DNA of 8,703 bases from assembly GCA_905215225.1 (NCBI GenBank), contig CAJMPM010000055.1, forward strand, positions 1 to 8,703. Reading direction: 5' to 3'. Positions 1-8,270 of this stretch are shown here, in pieces (positions within the stretch are counted from its first letter, which is position 1; each line of letters opens with the position of its first letter). A model generated the notes under the pieces. The model did no database searches. It had not been told where the DNA came from and was given only the letters and a program-made list of their open reading frames with translations. Made by a program: the position numbers and the translations under genes. Origin of the DNA: an uncultured bacterium. GTDB lineage: Bacteria; Actinomycetota; Coriobacteriia; Coriobacteriales; Coriobacteriaceae.

Positions 1-15
1 GTAGCTCGGCCCCTT

Positions 16-54
16 CGCCGGGATGCCTGTAGGGTGGGTGTCCCGGCGGCTTTT
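16..54 (+). terminator. Possible rho-independent terminator of an upstream gene, or ptsH leader hairpin
   Basis: The arms CGCCGGGA (16-23) and TCCCGGCG (41-48) are perfectly complementary around a 17-base loop and are followed by GC and then four T. This could end a gene lying left of the window. It could also be a hairpin in the ptsH leader, since ptsH begins only 29 bases later. The large loop and short T-run make the call uncertain. No coding sequence can be supported in bases 1-82. Confidence 0.35.
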
Positions 55-82
55 GGAAACCTTGATCGAAAGAAGGACTCGG

Positions 83-355
83 ATGTATTCAAAGACCACG
101 ACCGTTGTAAATGCAAGCGGCATCCATGCCCGCCCTGCCTCATTGTTTGTTCAGAAGGCATCCGGGTTTGGGAGCAAGGTGACCGTGCGCAACGTTACCA
201 AGGACAGCGACCCCAAGGATGCTAAGTCGATTCTCATGGTTATGGGTCTGGGGATGGCGTGCGTATGCGATGTCGAGATTGCGGCCGATGGTGCCGACGA
301 GCAAGCCGCCGTCGATGCACTGGGTGAGCTGATCGAGAGCGGTTGCGGCGAGTAA
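83..355 (+). CDS. ptsH: HPr, phosphocarrier protein of the sugar phosphotransferase system (PTS)
   Basis: HPr is a small cytoplasmic protein that takes phosphate from enzyme I on a histidine and passes it to the EIIA domains of sugar permeases. The 90-aa product has the active-site motif GIHARPAS with His15, and the KSILMVMGLG segment that in Firmicutes holds the serine (Ser46) phosphorylated by HPr kinase; here it is Ser49. The tail follows the HPr pattern (DVEIAADGADE, then a C-terminal helix). The distance from His15 to the serine is three residues longer than in Bacillus subtilis HPr, because of a longer loop (TKDSDPKDA). The ATG at 83 was chosen because GAAGGA lies 5 bases upstream and the protein then starts where HPr proteins start; an in-frame GTG/ATG extension to 23 would add 20 residues foreign to the family. 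A membrane protein gene follows 31 bases downstream, probably in the same transcript. Confidence 0.93.
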   Translation: MYSKTTTVVNASGIHARPASLFVQKASGFGSKVTVRNVTKDSDPKDAKSILMVMGLGMACVCDVEIAADGADEQAAVDALGELIESGCGE

Positions 356-386
356 CCGCAAGGCTTTGATGAGAGGGGAGAGGGCG

Positions 387-836
387 ATGGCTCGAGGGTT
401 TCGTGGAGTGACGACAATCGTTCGCCGGCAGGAGGCTCGCCGGTCCATGTTGGCGCTTGCAGGCGTGGCCTGCGCGTATGCGGGGATGCTCGTGCTTATG
501 GAGGCGACGACAGGTGCGGTCGCGCCGCCGCTCGTGCCCGTAGTGTCATCAATCTCGCTTTTCGTTTCAATCGCCGGTATCGCATTGGTGATTGCATTTG
601 AGGCCCGTGCGTATCGCGCGCTCACGGAGGCGTGTGACGCTGAGCCCGAAATGGGTGACAAGATGCTGCTCGGTGCCGCACTTTGGTTTTTGGGCGGTCT
701 GCCCCAGGCATTCGTGACGCTGCTGCGCACCATAGCGATTACTGGCACGCTCGATATCAAACAGACGCTCATCCAGCTCGGCGTGACGCTGACCCTGGCA
801 CTCCTTGCCTGGCCACGTTATCGCGATTGCTTCTAG
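387..836 (+). CDS. Small four-helix membrane protein of unknown function
   Basis: I do not recognise this family. The 149-aa product has a basic N-terminus (MARGFRGVTTIVRRQEARRS) and four hydrophobic segments at about residues 21-39, 49-71, 93-118 and 127-142. The basic segment suggests a cytoplasmic N-terminus by the positive-inside rule. A short charged stretch (EACDAEPEMGDK, about 81-92) separates helices 2 and 3. No catalytic or binding motif is visible. The ATG at 387 has GGGGAG 6 bases upstream; in-frame TTG (366) and ATG (369) would add only six or seven residues. It lies 31 bases after ptsH with no terminator between, so the two are probably co-transcribed, but nothing in the sequence links it functionally to the PTS. 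A strong terminator follows 23 bases after the stop. Confidence 0.75.
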   Translation: MARGFRGVTTIVRRQEARRSMLALAGVACAYAGMLVLMEATTGAVAPPLVPVVSSISLFVSIAGIALVIAFEARAYRALTEACDAEPEMGDKMLLGAALWFLGGLPQAFVTLLRTIAITGTLDIKQTLIQLGVTLTLALLAWPRYRDCF

Positions 837-859
837 GTTGTTTTAAAGCGCGCAATGGC

Positions 860-904
860 AAAAGATGGCCCGCCGATTCTACGTAATCAGCGGGCCATCT
901 TTTT
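860..904. terminator. Bidirectional rho-independent terminator
   Basis: A perfect 14-bp inverted repeat has arms AAAAGATGGCCCGC (860-873) and GCGGGCCATCTTTT (890-903). A further GATT/AATC pairing (875-878 with 885-888) lies inside the loop. The A-rich left edge and T-rich right edge give a U-tract on either strand. It sits between two convergent genes, 23 bases after the plus-strand stop and 20 bases beyond the minus-strand stop, so it can end both transcripts. Confidence 0.93.
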
Positions 905-923
905 GTAGCTATGGTTATTGGGC

Positions 924-2771
924 TTACGCCGCTTCGTCGAACTGCGAGTTGTACAGGTCGGCGTAGAAGCCGCCTTGGGCGAGCAGCTCGTCGTGCGTGC
1001 CCTTCTCGACGATATCGCCGTCGCGGATTACTAGGATCACGTCGGCGTTGCGGATCGTGGACAGGCGGTGCGCGATGACAAAGCTCGTGCGGCCCTGCAT
1101 CAGCGCATCCATGGCACGCTGAATAAGCTCCTCGGTACGAGTGTCAACGTTAGAAGTCGCCTCGTCCAGAATCAGTGCCGGGCGGTCGGCCAAAATGGCA
1201 CGAGCGATGGTCACGAGCTGGCGCTGACCTTGCGAAAGGTTGGTACCTTCCTCGTTGATCATAAAATCGTAGCCGCCGGCGAGCGTATGGATAAAGTGGT
1301 CGCAGCGTGCGGCGCGTGCAGCGGCCTCGACTTCGGCATCGCTTGCATCGGGGCGTCCGTAGCGAATGTTCTCGCGGATCGTGCCGTTAAACAGCCAGGT
1401 ATCCTGCAACACCATGGCAAACTCGCCGCGCAGCGCCGCGCGGTCCCAGTCGCGCACGTCGACGCCCTCGACGCGCAGCGAACCGCCGTCCACGTCGTAA
1501 AAGCGCTGCAGCAGCTTGATGAGCGTGGTCTTGCCGGCGCCGGTGGGGCCGACGATGGCGATGGTCTGGCCGGGTTGCGCCTCGCAGCTAAAGTCGTGGA
1601 TGATGGTCTTGTCGGGCGTGTAGCCAAACTTGACGTGATCAAACTCCACATGGCCGGGGCGCTTCTCGGGAATCTGCGCGTCGGCTTTCTGCTCCTCCTC
1701 GGGCGCGGCCAGGAACTCAAAGACGCGCTCGGTGGCGGCGGCCATCGACTGCATCGTGTTGCTCACGTTGCCCAGCTGCTGTATGGGTTGCGTAAAGTTG
1801 CGAACGTACTGGATAAAGCTCTGGATGTCGCCGGGCGTGGCATTGCCGGTCAGCGCGAGCTGCGCGCCCACCACGACGACGCCCACGTAGCCCATGTTGC
1901 CCACCAAGCTCATAAGCGGCATCATCAGGCCCGACAGGAACTGCGAGCGCCAGCCACTAATAAAGAGGCGGTCGTTTTGACGGTCGAACTCTTCGATCGA
2001 GGCCTCGGCGCGGTCGAACACCTGAATAACGTTCTGGCCGGCAAAATCCTCTTCGATAATGCCGTTGACGGCGCCCAGGACTTGCTGTTGCTCGCGGAAG
2101 TACGGCTGCGAGAAGTGAATCATTACGGTCAAGATAATCGCGGCGGCCGGCAGCGTGAGCACGGTGACGCCGGTAAGCGGCAGGCTGATCGAAAGCATCA
2201 TGACGAGCACGCCGATAATCTGCGTCACCGACGTGATGAGCTGTGTCACGCTCTGGTTGAGCGACTGACCCAGCGTATCGACGTCGTTGGTGATGCGGCT
2301 GAGCACGTCGCCCTTGCTGTGACCGTTAAAGTAGCTCATCGGCACGACGGCGATCTTGGCGGCGATCTCCTTGCGCATGCGGTAGCAAATCTTTTGCGTG
2401 ACGCCGGTCATGAGCCAGCCCTGGATGAGGCTGCAGATAGAGCTCGCCAGGTACAGGCAGAGCAAAAAGCCGAGCGTCTTGGCGATCCAGTCAAAGTCAA
2501 CGTCGCCGGTGCCGTTGACCTTGGCGACCAGGCCTTCGAACAGCTTGGTCGTAACCTGGCCGAGCACCTTGGGTCCCACAATGTTAAAGATGACCGAGCA
2601 CACGGCAAAGGCGACGGCGGCAAACACGGCAATCTTGTGCTGGCCGATATAGCCGAGCAGCTGCCTCATGGTGCCCTTAAAGTCCTTGGCCTTTTCGCCG
2701 CGACGCATGCGGCCCATGGGACCACGCTGGCGGGTGGGCTTGGGAATCTGAGTCTTGGTCTCGTCTGCCAT
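924..2771 (-). CDS. ABC exporter half-transporter with the intact ATP site (heterodimer subunit B)
   Basis: This 615-aa protein has an N-terminal six-helix exporter membrane domain (about residues 45-325) followed by an ATPase domain (about 375-610). The nucleotide-binding motifs are Walker A GPTGAGKTT (408-416), Q-loop Gln456, signature LSQGQ (512-516, with Gln in place of the usual first Gly), Walker B ALILDE with catalytic Glu537, and switch histidine His568. Its own Walker/Glu/His set is complete, while its signature is degenerate. This is the expected partner pattern for heterodimeric exporters such as LmrCD or TM287/288. The 44-residue cytoplasmic N-terminus is strongly basic. The start ATG overlaps the stop of the upstream subunit as TAATG, pointing to translational coupling and 1:1 synthesis. 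The substrate cannot be read from sequence; drugs, peptides or lipids are all possible. Transcription probably ends at the hairpin at 860-904. Confidence 0.93.
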   Translation of the reverse strand: MADETKTQIPKPTRQRGPMGRMRRGEKAKDFKGTMRQLLGYIGQHKIAVFAAVAFAVCSVIFNIVGPKVLGQVTTKLFEGLVAKVNGTGDVDFDWIAKTLGFLLCLYLASSICSLIQGWLMTGVTQKICYRMRKEIAAKIAVVPMSYFNGHSKGDVLSRITNDVDTLGQSLNQSVTQLITSVTQIIGVLVMMLSISLPLTGVTVLTLPAAAIILTVMIHFSQPYFREQQQVLGAVNGIIEEDFAGQNVIQVFDRAEASIEEFDRQNDRLFISGWRSQFLSGLMMPLMSLVGNMGYVGVVVVGAQLALTGNATPGDIQSFIQYVRNFTQPIQQLGNVSNTMQSMAAATERVFEFLAAPEEEQKADAQIPEKRPGHVEFDHVKFGYTPDKTIIHDFSCEAQPGQTIAIVGPTGAGKTTLIKLLQRFYDVDGGSLRVEGVDVRDWDRAALRGEFAMVLQDTWLFNGTIRENIRYGRPDASDAEVEAAARAARCDHFIHTLAGGYDFMINEEGTNLSQGQRQLVTIARAILADRPALILDEATSNVDTRTEELIQRAMDALMQGRTSFVIAHRLSTIRNADVILVIRDGDIVEKGTHDELLAQGGFYADLYNSQFDEAA

Positions 2772-5137
2772 TAGCGCTCGCCTCCTTCCATGACGGCTGC
2801 AATTTCTTCTTGGGTAAGCCCCAGCTCCTCGGCGGAAAGCTGCGACTGTGCGATCTCCAGGTACGCCGGGCAGCTGCGCAGCAGCTCCTCGTGCGTGCCG
2901 GTGCCCACTACGTGGCCGTCGTCGAGCACGATGATTTGATCGGCGTGCATGATGGTCGCGATGCGCTGGGCCACGACCACGAGTGCGGCGTCGGTAACGT
3001 TTTTGGCCAGCTCTTCGCGCAGACGCGCGTCGGTCTTGTAGTCGAGGGCGCTAAACGAGTCATCGAACACCACGACCTCGGGCTTTTTGGCCAACGCGCG
3101 GGCGATGGCCAGGCGCTGGCGCTGGCCGCCCGAGACATTGGAACCGCCCTGGCTGATGGGGGAGTCGTAGCCGCCCTCGCGCTCGGCGATAAAGTCCTCG
3201 GCCTGGGCGATGCGTGCCGCCCGGTGCATGTCATCATCGCTCACCATGTCGCCGGCAAACTTGAGGTTGCTCTCGACGGTGCCCGAGAACAGGCGACCCT
3301 GCTGCGGGATGTAACCAATGCGGCGGCGCAGCTCGGAAAGGGTCATGTCGCGCACGTCGATGCCGTCGAGCGAAATGCTGCCGCCCGTGACGTCGTACAG
3401 GCGCGGAATCAGCTGCACAAGTGTGGACTTGCCCGAGCCCGTGGAACCAATGATGCCGAGCATCTGACCGGCGTGCGTGGTGAAGTTTACGCCGCTGATG
3501 ACGTCGGCACGGGCATCGGGATACTGGAAGCTCACGTCGCGGAAGGTGAGCTCACCGCGCGGCGCGCTGGCCGCGGGCAGTTTGGGCGAGACAGGGTCGT
3601 TGATGCTGGTGGGGCAAGTGATGACCTCTTCTACGCGCTCGGCTGCGACCTCGGCACGGGGCAGGATGACCGAAACCATGGTGAGGATCATAAACGCCAT
3701 AACGATCTGCATGGTGTAGGAGATAAACGCCATCATGTTGCCGACCTGCATTACGCCGTCGGACACGCCCTGCGCGCCAAACCACACGATGAGCACGGTG
3801 ATGCAGTTCATGACGAGCATCATCAGCGGCATCATAAAGCTCATGGCGCGGTTGGTGTAGAGCTGCGTGGTCATCAGGTCGAGCGAAGCCTTGTCAAAAC
3901 GCTCGAGCTCATGCTCCTCGCGGTTGAACGAGCGGATGGGCATAAGACCGTCGAGCAGCTCGCGGGCGGTAAGGTTCACGCGGTCCACAAAGCTCTGCAT
4001 CTTTTTGAACTTGGGCATGGTGAGGCCCATGAGCACGCCGACGACAGCCGAAACCGCGATGATGGCCACAGCGATGGTCCACTCCAGGCCGGTGTGGTTG
4101 GCCAGGACGCGCATGACGGCGACGATGCCCATGACGGGGGCCATCAGGCACATGCGGATAAACAGGGTTGCGGCCATCTGGATCTGCTGAATGTCGTTGG
4201 TGCAGCGGGTGATGAGCGAGGCCTGGCTAAACTTGCCCACCTCGGCCGGCGAGAAGTGCATAACCTTGTTGAAGGTCTCGCGGCGCAGGTCGCGAGCGAT
4301 GGAGCAGGCGGTGCGCGAAGCCACGGCGCCGGTCAGGATGGTGGCGACCAGCGACACCAGACACAGACCAAACATTGTGGTCGCCATGCGGCCCAGGTAG
4401 GCGTTCTGCACGTCGGCGGGGTCGATGCCCTGTGCCTTGTACTCGTCCTGCACGTAGCTCACGGCGCGCTGGGTGACGATGGAGCCCGACATGGAGCCCA
4501 TTTTGTCAGCCATGTCGTTGGCGCCCTCGACGAGCTTGCCCTGATCGATAAGACCGCCTTCAACGCCTAGGCGCAGGCTCTTCATGGTGATCTTGCCGCC
4601 GTCGGCATCGATCTGCTTTTGCATGTTCTGCGCCGCTGCGGCCTTCTGCTGCATCTCGGCGAGCTGCTCGGGCGTCATCGCTGCCATCTGCTCGGGGGTT
4701 GGCATGGCCTGGGCGGTGCTGTCGCCTTTCTCGCTGGACGAGCCCATCATGTCGCCCATGGAGTTGGCGTCAATGCCCTGGTTGAGCGAAAGGACGACAG
4801 TCTCGGGCAGACTCATAATGTCGGCAATCTTGCCTCCATCGGCACGCTCTTCCTCGGTGCCCTTGTACGTTCGAATACCGTTATTGTCCGCCTTGCTAAA
4901 CACGGCCTCCACAGCTTTGGCGTCCTTGGCGCTCATAAAGAGTTCGAGGTCGTCGAGCGATTCGGCGCGGATGGTGTCGGGCACGGGCGAGGCGATACCG
5001 CCTTGCTGCACGCCCACGTCGACGATATCGCTCATATAGGTAGGCAGCGCCAGGTCGGCGTTGCAGCTGATTACGATGAGTACGATAGCTGTGAACAGTG
5101 CCAGGATATGCTTTTTAAAGAGCTTGAGAATCCTCAC
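2771..5137 (-). CDS. ABC exporter half-transporter with degenerate ATP site and large extracellular insert (heterodimer subunit A)
   Basis: This 788-aa half-exporter consists of one membrane helix (about residues 8-27), a hydrophilic segment of roughly 220 residues (about 30-250), the remaining membrane helices (about 251-490), and an ATPase domain (about 528-765). ATPase motifs are Walker A GSTGSGKST (564-572), Q-loop Gln612, signature VSGGQ (668-672), Walker B VVVFDD and switch-loop Gln724. The catalytic Glu is replaced by Asp693 and the switch His by Gln, the hallmark of the non-hydrolysing site in heterodimeric exporters. Its canonical signature instead completes the partner's active site. 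The hydrophilic segment lies between helices 1 and 2, where relatives have a short external loop, so it should be extracellular; it includes the tandem octads TPEQMAAM and TPEQLAEM (147-162). The start is GTG, overlapping the marR stop as GTGA, with AAGGAG upstream; the next gene overlaps at TAATG. Confidence 0.92.
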   Translation of the reverse strand: MRILKLFKKHILALFTAIVLIVISCNADLALPTYMSDIVDVGVQQGGIASPVPDTIRAESLDDLELFMSAKDAKAVEAVFSKADNNGIRTYKGTEEERADGGKIADIMSLPETVVLSLNQGIDANSMGDMMGSSSEKGDSTAQAMPTPEQMAAMTPEQLAEMQQKAAAAQNMQKQIDADGGKITMKSLRLGVEGGLIDQGKLVEGANDMADKMGSMSGSIVTQRAVSYVQDEYKAQGIDPADVQNAYLGRMATTMFGLCLVSLVATILTGAVASRTACSIARDLRRETFNKVMHFSPAEVGKFSQASLITRCTNDIQQIQMAATLFIRMCLMAPVMGIVAVMRVLANHTGLEWTIAVAIIAVSAVVGVLMGLTMPKFKKMQSFVDRVNLTARELLDGLMPIRSFNREEHELERFDKASLDLMTTQLYTNRAMSFMMPLMMLVMNCITVLIVWFGAQGVSDGVMQVGNMMAFISYTMQIVMAFMILTMVSVILPRAEVAAERVEEVITCPTSINDPVSPKLPAASAPRGELTFRDVSFQYPDARADVISGVNFTTHAGQMLGIIGSTGSGKSTLVQLIPRLYDVTGGSISLDGIDVRDMTLSELRRRIGYIPQQGRLFSGTVESNLKFAGDMVSDDDMHRAARIAQAEDFIAEREGGYDSPISQGGSNVSGGQRQRLAIARALAKKPEVVVFDDSFSALDYKTDARLREELAKNVTDAALVVVAQRIATIMHADQIIVLDDGHVVGTGTHEELLRSCPAYLEIAQSQLSAEELGLTQEEIAAVMEGGER

Positions 5138-5583
5138 TCGGCATCTCTCCTTTCTTGATTGCGGTCGATAATTTCGTTGGCACGTCTAAGAAGGCGCACC
5201 ATCTCTTGGGTATCTGTTTCGCCGAGCTGCTCGAGGAAGGCCGCGGTGCGCTCCTCGAATTCCCGACGTTTAATTTCGAGATCCTGGAATCCCTTGTCGG
5301 TCACTATGACGTGTACGCGACGACGGTCGGTCTTTGAGTGCTCACGCTCAACCCAGCCCTTGGCTTCGAGAGCGCGTAGGATATTGGCAATGCGGGCGTT
5401 CGAGACCCAGGCGCGATCAGCGAGTTCGCTCGGCGTGAGCGAACCGCCAGCGAGCATAAGGGCGCGCATGACAGCCATCTCGCCGCTGAGAGCTTTGTCC
5501 ACAAAGCGCGAAACGCGCTGGTGAATGCCGCCAAACTCGGTAAGGAGCTGACGCCCAAGTTCACGGAAATCGGTATCTTCCAC
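5134..5583 (-). CDS. MarR-family transcriptional regulator, probable repressor of the exporter operon
   Basis: The 149-aa protein has the MarR layout: an N-terminal dimerisation helix, a winged helix-turn-helix at about residues 48-97 (LTPSELADRAWVSNARIANI, then LEAKGWVERE), a basic wing (TDRRRVHVIVTDKG, 85-98) and a long C-terminal dimerisation helix. MarR proteins usually bind DNA as dimers and release it on binding a small ligand. Being first gene of the operon, overlapped with an exporter gene by GTGA, argues that it controls that exporter and itself. The start is GTG at 5583-5581. An in-frame TAG lies 12 bases before it, and AGGGG sits about 6 bases upstream, so no longer start is possible. 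The start codon lies inside a perfect dyad (5581-5617) that may be its operator or an RNA hairpin. The inducing ligand is unknown. Confidence 0.9.
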   Translation of the reverse strand: MEDTDFRELGRQLLTEFGGIHQRVSRFVDKALSGEMAVMRALMLAGGSLTPSELADRAWVSNARIANILRALEAKGWVEREHSKTDRRRVHVIVTDKGFQDLEIKRREFEERTAAFLEQLGETDTQEMVRLLRRANEIIDRNQERRDAE

Positions 5584-5617
5584 CGAAAACCCCTAACACT
5601 AGAAACTATTTTCGGTG
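5581..5617. promoter_or_regulatory. Perfect 9-bp dyad over the marR start: probable operator or start-masking hairpin
   Basis: CACCGAAAA (5581-5589) and TTTTCGGTG (5609-5617) are exact reverse complements separated by 19 bases. On the marR (minus) strand, the second arm ends in the GTG start codon and the AGGGG ribosome site lies at the loop edge. As DNA it could bind the MarR dimer, although 19 bases of spacing is wide for a single site. As RNA it would hide the start codon. A plausible marR -10 (TATCAT on the minus strand, near 5622-5629) lies just upstream, but no convincing -35 was seen. Confidence 0.55.
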
Positions 5618-5661
5618 AAAGATGATACCCTTGCACGCGCGCCCTATACAGTAGATTTTGA

Positions 5662-5744
5662 GACATGCCTAGAAAACTACCTTTAGGCGACCTCCGTGCA
5701 CCGTCGGTGCCAGTAAAGTTAGGGAGTAGATCTCTAGGCATGTC
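5662..5744. other. 83-base bulged long hairpin, candidate structured RNA or cruciform (strand unknown)
   Basis: The outer arms GACATGCCTAGA (5662-5673) and TCTAGGCATGTC (5733-5744) match over 12 bp. In the same register lie CTAC/GTAG (5677-5680 with 5726-5729), CTTTA/TAAAG (5681-5685 with 5714-5718, leaving a 7-base bulge) and an apical GCACC/GGTGC (5698-5702 with 5706-5710). Nested pairing in one register is what a folded RNA looks like. There is no adjacent T-run, so it is not a simple terminator. There is no open reading frame of credible composition and no duplicated flank, so it is not an obvious mobile element. Confidence 0.5.
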
Positions 5745-5745
5745 C

Positions 5746-5794
5746 TAAAGCCTACTCAGAGGCACTTTACCCTGCTAAAGCTGGCATAACAGCT
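5746..5794. other. Two smaller hairpins following the 83-base element
   Basis: The first pairs TAAAG-CCT (5746-5753) with AGG (5760-5762) and CTTTA (5765-5769), with CA bulged. The second pairs AGCTG (5779-5783) with CAGCT (5790-5794) around a six-base loop. The TAAAG at 5746-5750 could instead pair with CTTTA at 5681-5685 inside the preceding element, so alternative folds are possible. Together with the 83-base element this makes about 130 bases of dense inverted repeats between marR and pflB. Confidence 0.4.
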
Positions 5795-5839
5795 AGAGTG
5801 ATGGACGTATAAAGGCAAGGAAAAATAACATACAAATCG

Positions 5840-5920
5840 GTGAACGGTAGTTGTTCGCGCTCGCATTTCCTGCGGGTTTGTTAAAAACGCCCTTATGATA
5901 TAAAAAAAGAAACATATAAC
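5840..5920 (+). promoter_or_regulatory. Probable pflB promoter zone
   Basis: This is the most AT-rich stretch before pflB. Possible elements are TTGTTA (5878-5883) with TATAAA (5899-5904), though at a short 15-base spacing, and TATAAC (5915-5920) with TTATGA (5893-5898) 16 bases upstream. An imperfect dyad GTGAAC-N7-GTTCGC (5840-5858) lies just upstream and could be an activator or repressor site. I found no clear FNR, CRP or Rex consensus. If transcription starts here, the pflB leader is over 200 bases long. The exact start site is not determinable by reading. Confidence 0.35.
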
Positions 5921-6004
5921 AGCCCAGATGGAGAGGGTCGCTATGTTATCCTTCTCAAACGGGTGAAATCTTGGGTTTTGGGTTGTAGTTCCAAGGTGGA
6001 CAAA

Positions 6005-6037
6005 CGTTTTTCCTGCACCAACGTGTGGTGAAGAACG
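6005..6037 (+). promoter_or_regulatory. Hairpin in the pflB leader
   Basis: CGTTTTT (6005-6011) pairs with AAGAACG (6031-6037) using one G-U pair. After a 4-base bulge, CACCA (6016-6020) pairs with TGGTG (6026-6030) around a five-base loop. It lies about 100 bases before the pflB start. A weaker CTTGG/CCAAG pairing (5970-5974 with 5991-5995) precedes it. Nearer the gene, GTAAC/GTTAC (6111-6115 with 6126-6130) would place the pflB ribosome site in a loop. No known riboswitch core was recognised. Confidence 0.4.
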
Positions 6038-6133
6038 GAAGAAGCCGGTAGTGCAAGCCGAACATTCAAGAATTCAATAAGCAGCGGTGTGAGAGAGCGC
6101 CGCATTACACGTAACTAGGAGCGTGGTTACACA

Positions 6134-8185
<2,052 letters not shown>

Positions 8186-8186
8186 C

Positions 8187-8211
8187 TATTGTTAGTGCTA
8201 TACTAACAATA
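8187..8211. promoter_or_regulatory. 10-bp dyad centred on an extended -10: probable regulated internal promoter
   Basis: TATTGTTAGT (8187-8196) and ACTAACAATA (8202-8211) form a perfect inverted repeat around five bases, starting one base after the pflB stop. The centre reads TGCTATACT, an extended -10 (TG-N-TATACT at 8196-8204), although no -35 is visible at the right distance. An operator over a -10 suggests a repressor-controlled promoter for the small gene. The same sequence could act instead as an RNA hairpin; there is no T-run after it, so termination is unlikely. Confidence 0.5.
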
Positions 8212-8220
8212 ACGATTACT

Positions 8221-8256
8221 GATTAGCGCGCCGGTTTCGGCCGGCGCCTATTAATC
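8221..8256 (+). promoter_or_regulatory. GC-rich intercistronic hairpin before the glycyl-radical subunit
   Basis: GCGCCGG (8228-8234) pairs with CCGGCGC (8241-8247) around TTTCGG, and GATTA (8221-8225) pairs with TAATC (8252-8256) outside. The Shine-Dalgarno GAAGGAG begins one base later (8257-8263), 7 bases before the ATG. The fold leaves the ribosome site free, and no U-run follows. A 5'-stabilising or RNA-processing role fits better than termination. Confidence 0.6.
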
Positions 8257-8270
8257 GAAGGAGACACATT

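Noticed and set aside
1068..4570. Two open frames of over 560 codons (1068-2774 and 2810-4570) antisense to the ABC exporter genes
   Set aside because: Their His/Ala/Gly/Asp-rich composition is an artefact of G/C third positions on the opposite strand, and both real genes carry all ABC motifs.
5304..5741. 145-codon minus-strand frame across the marR start and the intergenic repeats
   Set aside because: It overlaps marR out of frame, has no recognisable domain, and runs through the inverted-repeat region. It is best explained as chance.
5662..5744. Small insertion sequence or MITE bounded by 12-bp inverted repeats
   Set aside because: There is no target-site duplication at the flanks and no transposase, and the interior pairs in register with the arms, which favours a folded element. 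A genome-wide copy search could reopen this.
5612..5844. TCGGTGAA at 5612-5619 and again at 5837-5844 as a shared MarR site for marR and pflB
   Set aside because: One 8-base repeat is expected by chance in a spacer of this length, and the second copy lacks the dyad arm.
5921..6133. ZTP (pfl-motif) riboswitch before pflB
   Set aside because: GGGTCG occurs at 5935, but the conserved CCGCCTGGGC-type core and the preceding paired element are absent.
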